Shown piece by piece: positions 17,996 through 25,646 of a DNA stretch of 64,000 bases. A program made the position numbers and the translations under genes. Numbering within the stretch: the stretch's first letter is position 1; every line of letters starts with the position of its first letter. The notes beneath the pieces were generated by a model, which saw nothing but the letters and a program-made list of their open reading frames with translations, had not been told where the DNA came from and searched no databases. Source of the stretch: Spirochaetales bacterium (GTDB lineage: Bacteria; Spirochaetota; Spirochaetia; DSM-27196; Alkalispirochaetaceae); the NCBI GenBank assembly GCA_028282545.1, contig JANQHT010000059.1:1-64000 (forward strand), in the 5' to 3' direction.

Positions 17996-18837
17996 TCGGC
18001 ACTCTCCGGGGAATCATCGCTCTGTTGCTTGGTGGTATCACGGATGGTACGCACGAACGAGTTCACGCGCATTTTGTAGCTGGTCGGCACCGTGTCGTCA
18101 TTGAATTTGATGGCTATTGCGGAAATGTCCGTCCGACCCTCGATGACTTCGAACCGGACGATTTTCCCCATGAGGTCGATCGATTCGGGGGGATCTTCGA
18201 ACTTCAGTCGGAGGACGGCGGCCTTGTTCTGCAGGAACTGCGGAACGCCGTGAATCACGATTTTTGCACCGGAGAACGAGATGTCACGGAGTATGCACCG
18301 GCGGGGGATGCGCTCGACGACTACTCCGGTCTCTTTTGGCAACAACCCGAGTTTCTTCGTCGTGTCCGGGTTGATCAGCACGCGGTACTCCGCGCGGCGG
18401 GAGGCGTTGAGAAACGCCTCCTGAAGCTTGCCCAGTATTTCGATCAGGTCGTCCGGGGGATGCTGGGTGAACTCGACGTTCAGAAAGTTCAATTGGGGAT
18501 TTTCCGGGCGGTAGGGTGAGAAACCGGTCACCCGGGCTCCGACAAAGAAGCTGAGCGGGATCCCCTTCTCGGGTCTGAGGAAGCTGTACCGTAGCTGTAC
18601 GCTGTTCCCGACCTTTTGTAGAGCTCCCTTCAAGGAATCGTCGACGTTCGCGATCACCTTGGCGCTCGTCATCGACGAGGAGTAGAGAATGCACGGCCAC
18701 TGGCTGCCGGCACACTTCAGAAAGACCTGCTTCGTATTGAGCAGCGTCGCTTTGGTTGTTTCCCGCGTGAAGGTTACCTGGGCGTTTTGAAACTGTTCGA
18801 AGTAGTTTTGGAGTTGCTGGCTGGTTGTGATGCCCAT
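17992..18837 (-). CDS. PilZ-domain protein, probable c-di-GMP receptor
   Basis: 281 residues. The C-terminal half carries the PilZ motifs: RRAEYRVLI (RxxxR type) around residue 140 and, later, RDISFSGAKIVIHG ([D/N]xSxxG). The N-terminal half is beta-rich, like the YcgR-type N-domain. YcgR-like proteins act on the flagellar motor when c-di-GMP is bound, and the position beside flaB, flaG and fliD fits a motility role; that role is inferred. The start at ATG 18837 gives MGITTSQQLQNYFEQFQNAQ and lies 10 bases after a promoter -10 box. Confidence 0.85.
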   Translation of the reverse strand: MGITTSQQLQNYFEQFQNAQVTFTRETTKATLLNTKQVFLKCAGSQWPCILYSSSMTSAKVIANVDDSLKGALQKVGNSVQLRYSFLRPEKGIPLSFFVGARVTGFSPYRPENPQLNFLNVEFTQHPPDDLIEILGKLQEAFLNASRRAEYRVLINPDTTKKLGLLPKETGVVVERIPRRCILRDISFSGAKIVIHGVPQFLQNKAAVLRLKFEDPPESIDLMGKIVRFEVIEGRTDISAIAIKFNDDTVPTSYKMRVNSFVRTIRDTTKQQSDDSPESAE

Positions 18838-18847
18838 TGTTACTCAA

Positions 18848-18876
18848 AGAGTATGGATTGACCGCCCGCCGGTCAA
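18848..18876 (-). promoter_or_regulatory. Sigma70-type promoter of the PilZ-TPR unit
   Basis: TTGACC (18876-18871) and TACTCT (18853-18848) on the minus strand, 17 bp apart. The -10 box ends 10 bases before the PilZ ATG, leaving a leader of only a few bases and no Shine-Dalgarno site. An inverted repeat CCGCCCG/CGGGCGG (18862-18887) overlaps the -35 box and could be the zapA terminator or an operator. Confidence 0.5.
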
Positions 18877-18889
18877 CAAACGGGCGGGC

Positions 18890-19180
18890 CTATTCGTCTT
18901 CCGCACCCATATTTTCATCGATCTGCCGGATAAGGCGCGTCGCGATCTCGTCGACGGCCCGGGCCTGATCGGCGTCGATGCCCGATGACTGCTGCTGCAG
19001 GTAGTCGTCCGTAACGAGCAACCCCGCGAGGATCGCTTTTTTCAATGGGTCCCGGTTCCGTACGGAGTTCTCGATCTCCGCGACGCGACTGGTGAAGTGC
19101 GCTATGACGCGGTCCAGGTACTCCTCGCTTCTGTCGGACTCAACGTTGAACGATGTGCCAAGCAGCTCGATCCGAAGCAT
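18890..19180 (-). CDS. zapA: Cell division protein ZapA family
   Basis: 96 residues with the ZapA pattern: a short N-terminal strand pair (MLRIELLGTSFNVESDRSEE), then a long helix and a C-terminal coiled coil (LAGLLVTDDYLQQQSSGIDA). ZapA cross-links FtsZ filaments at the division site. The neighbour, a coiled-coil protein, and the rplT operon upstream match the order seen in other bacteria. An inverted repeat follows 2 bases before its stop region (18862-18887). Confidence 0.82.
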   Translation of the reverse strand: MLRIELLGTSFNVESDRSEEYLDRVIAHFTSRVAEIENSVRNRDPLKKAILAGLLVTDDYLQQQSSGIDADQARAVDEIATRLIRQIDENMGAEDE

Positions 19181-19188
19181 GTCGCCGA

Positions 19189-19644
19189 TCAGAAGATCTC
19201 GAGTTCGGGTCCGGTTTTGACGTCATCGTCGGTTTCGACGACGATATCATCATCGTCGGCCGATTTATCTTCTACGCCTTCAGACGGTTCCTCTGTTGCC
19301 GATGAAGTCGGTTTGGGCGAGGCCGGTTCCGCCACCGTCGCGGAATCGGCCTCCGGCGCTTTGCTCGTTTCCTGTTTCGCGGCAACTGCCGGCTGCGATT
19401 GCGCCGTCTCCGTGACTTCGTCTTCCAGTTCGTCCAGTTGCTGGAGTGCGTTCAGGATTCCCTTTTCGATCTCTATCTGGCTGTCCGTGTATCCCTTCAT
19501 CCGTTCCTCGAGCTCTTCGATTCGCGACTGATATGAGGCCAGCGCTTCACGAAGCGTCCGGTTTTCCTCCCTGAGTTCGTTCAAACGGGCAACGACCCCC
19601 AGGACGCGCTCCTCCAGGAGCCGGATCTGATCGAGGCTGATCAT
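19189..19644 (-). CDS. Coiled-coil protein before zapA (possibly ZapB-like)
   Basis: 151 residues. The first 85 form a strong heptad coiled coil (LLEERVLGVVARLNELREEN, then LREALASYQSRIEELEERMK). The rest is a low-complexity acidic tail rich in Ala, Glu and Asp (SADDDDIVVETDDDVKTG). Its 4-base overlap with rplT and 8-base gap to zapA suggest it belongs to the same operon and may help ZapA at the division ring. Sequence alone does not prove a ZapB relationship. Confidence 0.72.
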   Translation of the reverse strand: MISLDQIRLLEERVLGVVARLNELREENRTLREALASYQSRIEELEERMKGYTDSQIEIEKGILNALQQLDELEDEVTETAQSQPAVAAKQETSKAPEADSATVAEPASPKPTSSATEEPSEGVEDKSADDDDIVVETDDDVKTGPELEIF

Positions 19645-20000
19645 ACTGAGACGTGCTTCTTGGCCGTGTCGACCAGTGCGGCAAAGGCGTCAGGGTCTTC
19701 GATCGCCAGATTGGAAATGACCTTCCGATCTACGGCGTATTCCGCCTTCGTGAGGCCCTCGATGAAGCGAGAGTACGTGATCCCGTGGGGCTTGCACGCT
19801 GCGGAGATCCGCGTGATCCAGAGGCGGCGGAAGTCACGCTTGCGTACTTTCCGGTCCCGATAGGCGTAGCCGAGCGATTTCTCGAGTGCGTCTTTTGCAG
19901 TACGGAAGGCGTTCTTGCGCCGTCCCCAGTATCCCTTGGTCTGGGAGGTGATCTTCTTGCGCCGATCCTTCCGACGCGTTCCATCTGTTGCTCTTGGCAT
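19641..20000 (-). CDS. rplT: 50S ribosomal protein L20
   Basis: 119 residues beginning MPRATDGTRRKDRRKKITSQ and containing the L20 core GYWGRRKNAFRTAKDALEKS and RLWITRISAACKPHGITYSR. L20 is an early-assembling 23S rRNA-binding protein. It lies in the conserved infC-rpmI-rplT order, 26 bases after rpmI. The N-terminus is slightly shorter in its first helix than in E. coli but otherwise complete. Confidence 0.98.
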   Translation of the reverse strand: MPRATDGTRRKDRRKKITSQTKGYWGRRKNAFRTAKDALEKSLGYAYRDRKVRKRDFRRLWITRISAACKPHGITYSRFIEGLTKAEYAVDRKVISNLAIEDPDAFAALVDTAKKHVSV

Positions 20001-20026
20001 GGTTCTAACCTCAGTGCGTACGTGAT

Positions 20027-20224
20027 CTACGAGTAGGGAAGGAGCGTTCGCGCTCGCTTCTGTTCCGGCGCGCTCAGAATACCGGTATGGCGAAGCCGGC
20101 GTTTTCGCTTCGTCGATTTCTTCGAGAGAATATGGCGCAGACCCTGTTTCTTGTACCGAATTTTGCCGCCGGCGGTAACACGGTATCGTTTCGCCGCGCT
20201 CTTTCGCGTTTTCATCTTTGGCAT
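20027..20224 (-). CDS. rpmI: 50S ribosomal protein L35
   Basis: 65 residues beginning [20 protein letters not shown], with the L35 signature [19 protein letters not shown]. Complete and of normal length. Thirteen bases after infC and followed by rplT. In other bacteria this operon is autoregulated by L20 or an RNA structure; I could not identify such a structure here. Confidence 0.98.
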   Translation of the reverse strand: MPKMKTRKSAAKRYRVTAGGKIRYKKQGLRHILSKKSTKRKRRLRHTGILSAPEQKRARTLLPYS

Positions 20225-20237
20225 TGTAGACTCCTGT

Positions 20238-20756
20238 CTATTTCTTTGCGCCCGGCGAGAGGATCATCGACATAAAACGCCCCTCCATCGCCGGTTTACG
20301 GTCCACCGCAAAGGGGACCTCCAGCCGCTCCTGGATCTTTTCCAGAACGACCCGGCCCAGTTCGGTATGGGCAAGCTCCCGGCCGCGAAAGCGGATTGTC
20401 ACTTTGACCTTGCTGCCCATTTCAAGAAACTCGGCTATGTGTTTGGTCTTGAAATCGAGGTCATGCGTTTCGATCTTCGGCTGCATGCGGACCTCTTTCA
20501 TCTTGACCAGCTTTTGCTTCTTCCGCGACTCGCGGTTCTTCTTGTCCTGCTCGAACTTGAACTTGCCGTAGTCAAGGATTCGACAAACCGGCGGTTTTGC
20601 CTGGGGTGCAACTTCGACGAGGTCAAGCCCCTGGTTTTGCGCCATATCAAGCGCCTCGAGCGTCGGGATGATCCCCAACTGCTCTCCGTCCTCTCCTACA
20701 AGTCTCACCTCACGAACCTTGATAGATTCGTTGGTGCGCAAGTCTTTGTTCGCCAA
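20238..20756 (-). CDS. infC: Translation initiation factor IF-3
   Basis: 172 residues, matching both IF-3 domains: the N-domain ([40 protein letters not shown]) and the C-domain ([19 protein letters not shown]). IF-3 prevents subunit joining and checks the start codon. The gene starts with TTG at 20756, preceded by AAGGAGGCGAA. A rare start on infC is the known basis of its feedback control in enterobacteria (AUU there), so the TTG here may be regulatory. Confidence 0.97.
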   Translation of the reverse strand: MANKDLRTNESIKVREVRLVGEDGEQLGIIPTLEALDMAQNQGLDLVEVAPQAKPPVCRILDYGKFKFEQDKKNRESRKKQKLVKMKEVRMQPKIETHDLDFKTKHIAEFLEMGSKVKVTIRFRGRELAHTELGRVVLEKIQERLEVPFAVDRKPAMEGRFMSMILSPGAKK

Positions 20757-20783
20757 TTCGCCTCCTTGTATAATGGGGCCACC

Positions 20784-20812
20784 AATCTATCATTGGCCGC
20801 CAAAAGAGTCAA
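20784..20812 (-). promoter_or_regulatory. Sigma70-type promoter of the infC operon
   Basis: TTGACT (20812-20807) and TAGATT (20789-20784) on the minus strand with a 17-bp spacer, preceded by TGA as an extended -10. The -35 box overlaps the last bases of metW. It gives a leader of about 20 bases with a strong Shine-Dalgarno site. Confidence 0.6.
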
Positions 20813-21387
20813 ACCGGCTCGATCAGACAACAAACATCCGTGGCGCGTAGATTGGGGGCCAAGGGCCGAATCGATTTGTCCCCTCGAAAGAAGGCCGATC
20901 GAGTAATCGCAATACCCAAATCCTCGCAGAGAACGCGGAAATCGCGGTAGGTAAAGAAGTGAATATTCGGCGTGTCATACCACTGGTACGGGATGTGACG
21001 GTTCACCGGCATACGACCCAATATCCCAAGCTGGAGCCGGTTGACCACGTGGGCGAAGTTAGGAAATGAGACGATGGCCTTGCGCCCGACGCGAACCATC
21101 TCCGTCAGGAGGAAGGCCGGACGGTGAACCATCTGGAGCGTTCGACTCAGGACCACGTAGTCATAGCTGCCGGTGGGATGGTCCTTGAGGCCCTCATCGA
21201 GATCGCCGTGAAAGACGCTCACGCCCTTCTTGATGCACTCCTGGATCATGTGGTCCTCGCGATCCACTCCGCGACCGAGGACGCCTTTTTCCTCCGCCAG
21301 CCGTCGCAGGAGTGTGCAGTCGCCGCAACCGAGGTCTAGAACACTTGAACCCTCCCTAATCAGGTCGACGATGGTGTCAAATTTCAT
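20809..21387 (-). CDS. metW: Methionine biosynthesis protein MetW (SAM-methyltransferase fold)
   Basis: 192 residues. A methyltransferase-like fold with SSVLDLGCGDCTLLRRLAEE near residue 18, DREDHMIQECIKKGVSVFHG, and the MetW pattern SFPNFAHVVNRLQLGILGRM, HIPYQWYDTPNIHFFTYRDF. In several bacteria MetW associates with MetX to support homoserine acetylation; its own catalysis is unclear. I chose ATG 21387, which starts at the family N-terminus and overlaps metX by 11 bases. A longer frame upstream is unrelated sequence from metX. Confidence 0.9.
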   Translation of the reverse strand: MKFDTIVDLIREGSSVLDLGCGDCTLLRRLAEEKGVLGRGVDREDHMIQECIKKGVSVFHGDLDEGLKDHPTGSYDYVVLSRTLQMVHRPAFLLTEMVRVGRKAIVSFPNFAHVVNRLQLGILGRMPVNRHIPYQWYDTPNIHFFTYRDFRVLCEDLGIAITRSAFFRGDKSIRPLAPNLRATDVCCLIEPV

Positions 21388-22543
21388 TGTGTTGCCCCCG
21401 GTAGACCCGTGGTGACGCGAGAAAACGAGCGACCAGTTCGCTCTGTATCTCGTGTTCGAGCAGGAACGCATCGTGCCCGTAGGGGCTGTCGATTTCGGTA
21501 TACGATACGTCACGCCCGGCCCGCGCCAGGGCGTAGACGATCTCTTTCGACTGGGCGGTCGTAAAGAGCCAATCCGACGAATAGGAGATAATCAGGAACG
21601 CCGCGCGCGTCGCCGCAAATGCGCCTTCCAGGTGCGGGTATCTTACCGAGAGGTCGAAATAATCCATCGCCCGGCTCAGGTAGATGTAACTGTTCGCGTC
21701 AAAGCGGTCAACGAACTTCTCCCCCTGGTACGCGAGATAACTCTCCACTGCGAACTGGTCGTTTGCATCAAAGGCAAAGGCGTCGCCCCGTTGGAGACGG
21801 CGGCCGAACTTCATCCGCATCGATTCAGACGACAGGTAGGTTATGTGTCCGATCATGCGCGCCACGGCGAGGCCCCGCGCCGGTACGGGGCCGTCGTAGT
21901 AGTCTCCGTTCTCCCAAAGCGGATCCGACATTATCGCGTTCCGGCCCACCTCGTTGAACGCGATCGCCTGGGCGCTTAGCTGCGCGGTTGTAGCGAGCAG
22001 GACCACGCGCTCCATGGCGTGCGGATAGCGAACCGCCCAGTCCAGCGCCTGCATGCCGCCCATTGAACCACCGACCACGGCAAAGAGGCGTTCGATGCCC
22101 AGGTGCGTCACGAGTTGATGCTGGAGCCGAACCATGTCACCGATCGTTACAAAGGGAAACCGCATGGCGTACCGTTGACCCGTGTCCGGATCGGTTGAAC
22201 TGGGTCCGGTTGTCCCTGAGCAGCTGCCGAGTACGTTGGAGGAGATTACGAAGTAGCGGTTGGTGTCCAGCGCGCGACCGGGACCAATCATCAAGTCCCA
22301 CCAACCGGCGGTCGGATCATCGGGGTGGTGGAGCCCCGCGGCGTGGGCGTCGCCGCTGAACGCATGCAGCACCAGGATCGCGTTGGACCGGTCGTCGTTG
22401 AGGTTCCCGTACGTCTCGTACCGGACGTTCACGTTTGCGAGCGTTCGTCCCCCTTCGAGGTGGAACGGCGTGTCATCGCCGGTCAGGGCGAAATCGTGTT
22501 CTGGTACGATACCGCTCGGCGAACGGACCGGATAGACTCCCAT
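21377..22543 (-). CDS. metX: Homoserine O-acetyltransferase
   Basis: 388 residues of the alpha/beta-hydrolase fold. The nucleophile elbow GGSMGGMQALDWAVRYP, the oxyanion region LVLHAFSGDAHAAG and the C-terminal catalytic segment DSPYGHDAFLLE are intact. It acetylates homoserine with acetyl-CoA, the first committed step of methionine synthesis by direct sulfhydrylation. Length is normal. A weak promoter-like pair (TTGCCG, 17 bp, TACGTT) lies just before the ATG. metW overlaps its 3' end. Confidence 0.92.
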   Translation of the reverse strand: MGVYPVRSPSGIVPEHDFALTGDDTPFHLEGGRTLANVNVRYETYGNLNDDRSNAILVLHAFSGDAHAAGLHHPDDPTAGWWDLMIGPGRALDTNRYFVISSNVLGSCSGTTGPSSTDPDTGQRYAMRFPFVTIGDMVRLQHQLVTHLGIERLFAVVGGSMGGMQALDWAVRYPHAMERVVLLATTAQLSAQAIAFNEVGRNAIMSDPLWENGDYYDGPVPARGLAVARMIGHITYLSSESMRMKFGRRLQRGDAFAFDANDQFAVESYLAYQGEKFVDRFDANSYIYLSRAMDYFDLSVRYPHLEGAFAATRAAFLIISYSSDWLFTTAQSKEIVYALARAGRDVSYTEIDSPYGHDAFLLEHEIQSELVARFLASPRVYRGQHNEI

Positions 22544-22606
22544 GGTTTCGTAAACGTATTGGTTGGTTGTGTTCTCGGCAAGAGTAGTGGTACGCTCATC
22601 CGGTCC

Positions 22607-23269
22607 ATGTTCCTATTTGCCCTCTTGTCGTGCCCACTGTTTGGCGCGTTCCTCCATTCCGCCTACGCGGTCCCGGCCGGAGCGCCGGGGAACGAACGTT
22701 CCACCGGTTTCAAATCGCCTCTCCTGCGTGCGGGCATCGCATTTCTCCTGCCGGCCGTCATCAGCGTTGCGATCAACTACCTTCCGGAGGGGAGCTTTTC
22801 GCCGTCGGCGGTATTCTTGCGGGCGCTCTTGTCGGACTACCTTTTGTGGACCCTGTTCGGCACGCTCTTTGCCCTTCGGGGAGCGCGCCGCCTTCGGTCC
22901 GGAGGTCTCCGGGCCGTCTTTCTCAACGGCATCATCTACTGGACGGTGCTGTTGACGCTGGCAACGTCCCTTGAGTGGATCCTTATGGGGCACCCGGCTA
23001 CCGCCTACGAGGCGTTTGTACGTCCCGCCGGCAAACTGGTCATGCTTGTGTCGTATCCGTACGTGCTGGCATTGACGGAGACGGTGACGCGGGGCGGTTG
23101 GTCTCTCTTTGCCCTCGTTGCGATTCCGGTGCTCGGTGCGGCAGCGTCGCTCCTTTCAGCGTACAACCGGCCGGCCTGGGCCGGCACGTTGGCTTTTGTG
23201 CTCGCCCTGGGCGCGTGGGCCCTTGTGCACCGGACAATCGAACCCGCGGAGCGCCTGGAACCGGCATGA
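22607..23269 (+). CDS. Multi-pass inner-membrane protein of unknown function
   Basis: 220 residues with about six hydrophobic segments, starting at the N-terminus (MFLFALLSCPLFGAFLHSAY) and including LLRAGIAFLLPAVISVAINY, GIIYWTVLLTLATSLEWILM and LFALVAIPVLGAAASLLSAY. No family recognised. The start is ATG 22607; the longer frame runs antisense to metX. The downstream lipoprotein gene overlaps in an ATGA, so the two form a pair and may act together at the envelope. Confidence 0.7.
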   Translation: MFLFALLSCPLFGAFLHSAYAVPAGAPGNERSTGFKSPLLRAGIAFLLPAVISVAINYLPEGSFSPSAVFLRALLSDYLLWTLFGTLFALRGARRLRSGGLRAVFLNGIIYWTVLLTLATSLEWILMGHPATAYEAFVRPAGKLVMLVSYPYVLALTETVTRGGWSLFALVAIPVLGAAASLLSAYNRPAWAGTLAFVLALGAWALVHRTIEPAERLEPA

Positions 23270-23982
23270 ATCGCGGACGGATCTGCGCGACTGTCGGGTT
23301 GAACGCGACGGTTTTTCTCACCACAGCCTGCGCCCCGGCGGTAGATGTGGTGCTCCCGGAGGCTTTTCGCGGGGAACCGATCGTGCGCGAACTTCGACGA
23401 GCGGCACGCGACGCCGGCTCCCGCCTTCGCGTCGAATGGACCACCTCCCTGGAGCCCGTCTGGCACGTCTCGGACACTGAACCGTCGTCCGACGGCGGGG
23501 CGGAACTCTCCGTGGACCGAAGTGCGGCGTTCGCGGAGCTCGGCGGCGAGATCGCAGGGACCCCCGATATTGCCGAGTCCGTCTGTATTGTTGTTTTTTC
23601 CAACGAATCCTCCCGGGCGGAACGGGACGCCTTTGTTTCCGCCTGGTCCGATGTGGACGAATCCCCGACGATCCTGACCTTTGGTTCCCCGGCCAACGTC
23701 AACCGCGTTCTTGCCGAAATTGACCAGGAGGGACCGTTTGCCGCCGTCGTGGTCGCCGTCGGTTCGGCGACTCCGGAAGTTGTCCTGGGATTGAACGACC
23801 TGCCCGCGCCCCCGGTGTACCGGGCGGGAGCCTTTGTTTCACGAGCTACGGCCGATACATTTGCGGCACTGGCCCCGATCGATGCGGCGATTGTTCTCGA
23901 CTTTGGGCCGGTGTTTACGCATAAAAACGACCAGGATGGGGGCGGTTCGCCTCAGGTAGCGGGCCGACTGATCCGATACTAG
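23266..23982 (+). CDS. Putative lipoprotein of unknown function
   Basis: 238 residues. The signal sequence ends in a lipobox (FLTTAC, cysteine at about residue 22), so it is probably anchored to a membrane. The mature part reads like a periplasmic-binding or receiver-like alpha/beta fold: VCIVVFSNESSRAERDAFVS, then AVVVAVGSATPEVVLGLNDL, then APIDAAIVLDFGPVFTHKND. No family recognised. It overlaps the membrane-protein gene by 4 bases. Confidence 0.68.
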   Translation: MNRGRICATVGLNATVFLTTACAPAVDVVLPEAFRGEPIVRELRRAARDAGSRLRVEWTTSLEPVWHVSDTEPSSDGGAELSVDRSAAFAELGGEIAGTPDIAESVCIVVFSNESSRAERDAFVSAWSDVDESPTILTFGSPANVNRVLAEIDQEGPFAAVVVAVGSATPEVVLGLNDLPAPPVYRAGAFVSRATADTFAALAPIDAAIVLDFGPVFTHKNDQDGGGSPQVAGRLIRY

Positions 23983-23998
23983 ACGGGTAGACGCGTGT

Positions 23999-24040
23999 TT
24001 GACAAACGGAGGTCACCGTTCCTATAATGCCGTAGGAACG
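23999..24040 (+). promoter_or_regulatory. Consensus sigma70 promoter of flaA with an inverted repeat over the start
   Basis: TTGACA (23999-24004), an 18-bp spacer, and TATAAT (24023-24028): both hexamers are perfect. An exact 8-bp inverted repeat, CGTTCCTA (24017-24024) and TAGGAACG (24033-24040), spans the -10 box and start site, so it could be an operator or a leader hairpin. Confidence 0.82.
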
Positions 24041-24083
24041 TTAGACACCTACCGGAGTTATCTTGAGCCAGAAGGAGTGGAGC

Positions 24084-24821
24084 ATGAGGACAGGGCGCCT
24101 TCTCGGTATTGGCCTTGTAGCTGCGTTATTGCTGTTGCCGTTGAATGCCTTTGCGCAGCAGCAGGCTACGACCAACTATCGATCGATCGTGATAGAGAGT
24201 TTTGACGACCCGGAGGCGAGCCGCTGGGAAGTCGTTGGAAGCAAATTCATCAACTCGGAATTTCCCCAGGTTGCGTGGGTGGAAACGTGGCCCGATGCGC
24301 TCTATCGCGTGAAGCCGGAAGGAGCTACGTTACGCTCCCTTGGCGTTCAGGCGTCCTACGATCGAATGGGGTACAATTTCCTGGAGTTCATCCCGGTTGA
24401 AGAGGTAGACGGGGAGGTTGTTCCGCGGGGAATCCCGATTCCCGGTCGTGTTCGCTTTCTTGACATATGGGTTTGGGGTTCCAACTACGACTACTACGTG
24501 GATATTCACCTCAGGGATTATCGCGGCATGGTGCACGTGCTCAAGCTCGGGGATATCAATTACCGGGGCTGGCGAAACCTTCGGATTCAGATCCCGACGT
24601 GGATCCCGCAAGGCGTCGTTTACGTGCCACAATTTCAGGGCCTCGAACTCGTGAAGATCGTTCTGTGGACGCGCCCCGATGAGAAGGTGGATGGGTTCTA
24701 CGTTTACTTGGACGAGATCAAGATCGAAACCGACGTATTCGAAGAACCCTTTGACGGTGAGCTGCTGGGACGTCCCGAGCAGGTTCAGCAACTCTGGGAC
24801 GCCGGCGTAAGTGTTGAATAG
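24084..24821 (+). CDS. flaA: Flagellar filament outer layer protein FlaA (copy 1)
   Basis: 245 residues with a Sec signal peptide (LLGIGLVAALLLLPLNAFAQ). The mature part matches FlaA: SIVIESFDDPEASRWEVVGS, SLGVQASYDRMGYNFLEFIP, RVRFLDIWVWGSNYDYYVDI and KVDGFYVYLDEIKIETDVFE. FlaA forms the sheath of the spirochaete periplasmic filament and reaches the periplasm by Sec, unlike FlaB. ATG 24084 has AAGGAG upstream. It follows a consensus promoter and is followed by a second flaA. Confidence 0.93.
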   Translation: MRTGRLLGIGLVAALLLLPLNAFAQQQATTNYRSIVIESFDDPEASRWEVVGSKFINSEFPQVAWVETWPDALYRVKPEGATLRSLGVQASYDRMGYNFLEFIPVEEVDGEVVPRGIPIPGRVRFLDIWVWGSNYDYYVDIHLRDYRGMVHVLKLGDINYRGWRNLRIQIPTWIPQGVVYVPQFQGLELVKIVLWTRPDEKVDGFYVYLDEIKIETDVFEEPFDGELLGRPEQVQQLWDAGVSVE

Positions 24822-24843
24822 GAACCGCGAGGAGATGGTGGCA

Positions 24844-25542
24844 ATGAAACGATTTGGTATTCTACTTTTGATTGTCGGACTCGCGGCGCCGCTCTTCGCG
24901 CAGGAGACGCCTCCCGATCCCACGCGGATCGGCATCGACACCGCGCAACAAAACCTCCAGGAAATTTCGGTCAACCGTTTCGAGGACCCGGGATTCTGGA
25001 CCGTCAGCATTCCCCTGGACAAGGGTATCGTGACCCACCGGCGTGTCGAAGGTGGACCTGCCGACAAGCAACCGATCCCGGGTGAAGAAGCCGTCGGAAT
25101 CGCCGCGATCGACGATTTTGTCCTGGGCGTCAAGACCGAGTACTATCGCCGCGGTTCGGTGACCACGTCGATTGAACCGATCCGCCCGCTGGCCGTTCCG
25201 GGTATCGTCAAAACGCTGTCCGTCTGGGTTGTTGGTCGAAACTTCAACCACCAGTTGCAGCTCGTGATCGAAGACTATTACGGCAATGTGAACATCCTGA
25301 ACATGGGGGCCCTGAACTTCAGCGGCTGGAAGCAGTTGACCGTCGCCATTCCCCCGACGATCCAGCAACGAAACCCGCACTACAACACCGATAACGGCAT
25401 CAAAGTGCTCGGCTTCGTGGTGAACTCGGCCATCGATGAGACGTACGGGACCTACTACATCTACTTCGACGACCTGCGAGCGGTCACCGACCTGTTCGCG
25501 GAACAGAGTCGCGACATTGACGATATGGTGGACAACTGGTAG
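24844..25542 (+). CDS. flaA: Flagellar filament outer layer protein FlaA (copy 2)
   Basis: 232 residues with a signal peptide (MKRFGILLLIVGLAAPLFAQ) and the same beta-sandwich pattern as copy 1 (VKTLSVWVVGRNFNHQLQLV, NILNMGALNFSGWKQLTVAI, TYGTYYIYFDDLRAVTDLFA). The two copies are distant paralogues. ATG 24844 is preferred over ATG 24835, which sits directly on its GAGGAG. It shares the flaA promoter and ends before a clear terminator. Confidence 0.9.
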   Translation: MKRFGILLLIVGLAAPLFAQETPPDPTRIGIDTAQQNLQEISVNRFEDPGFWTVSIPLDKGIVTHRRVEGGPADKQPIPGEEAVGIAAIDDFVLGVKTEYYRRGSVTTSIEPIRPLAVPGIVKTLSVWVVGRNFNHQLQLVIEDYYGNVNILNMGALNFSGWKQLTVAIPPTIQQRNPHYNTDNGIKVLGFVVNSAIDETYGTYYIYFDDLRAVTDLFAEQSRDIDDMVDNW

Positions 25543-25567
25543 GACACCGGAGAGTTCAGACGCAATG

Positions 25568-25595
25568 AGGAGCGGGTGCGGTCCGCTCCTTTTTT
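25568..25595 (+). terminator. Intrinsic terminator of the flaA operon
   Basis: AGGAGCGG and CCGCTCCT form an 8-bp perfect stem with a 7-base loop, followed by a run of T. It lies 26 bases after the second flaA stop and before the promoter of the kinase gene. Confidence 0.9.
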
Positions 25596-25646
25596 GTGCC
25601 CACTGGGCTTTTTGCCTTATCGTCCCAACCGTGGTAGCCTGAACCG

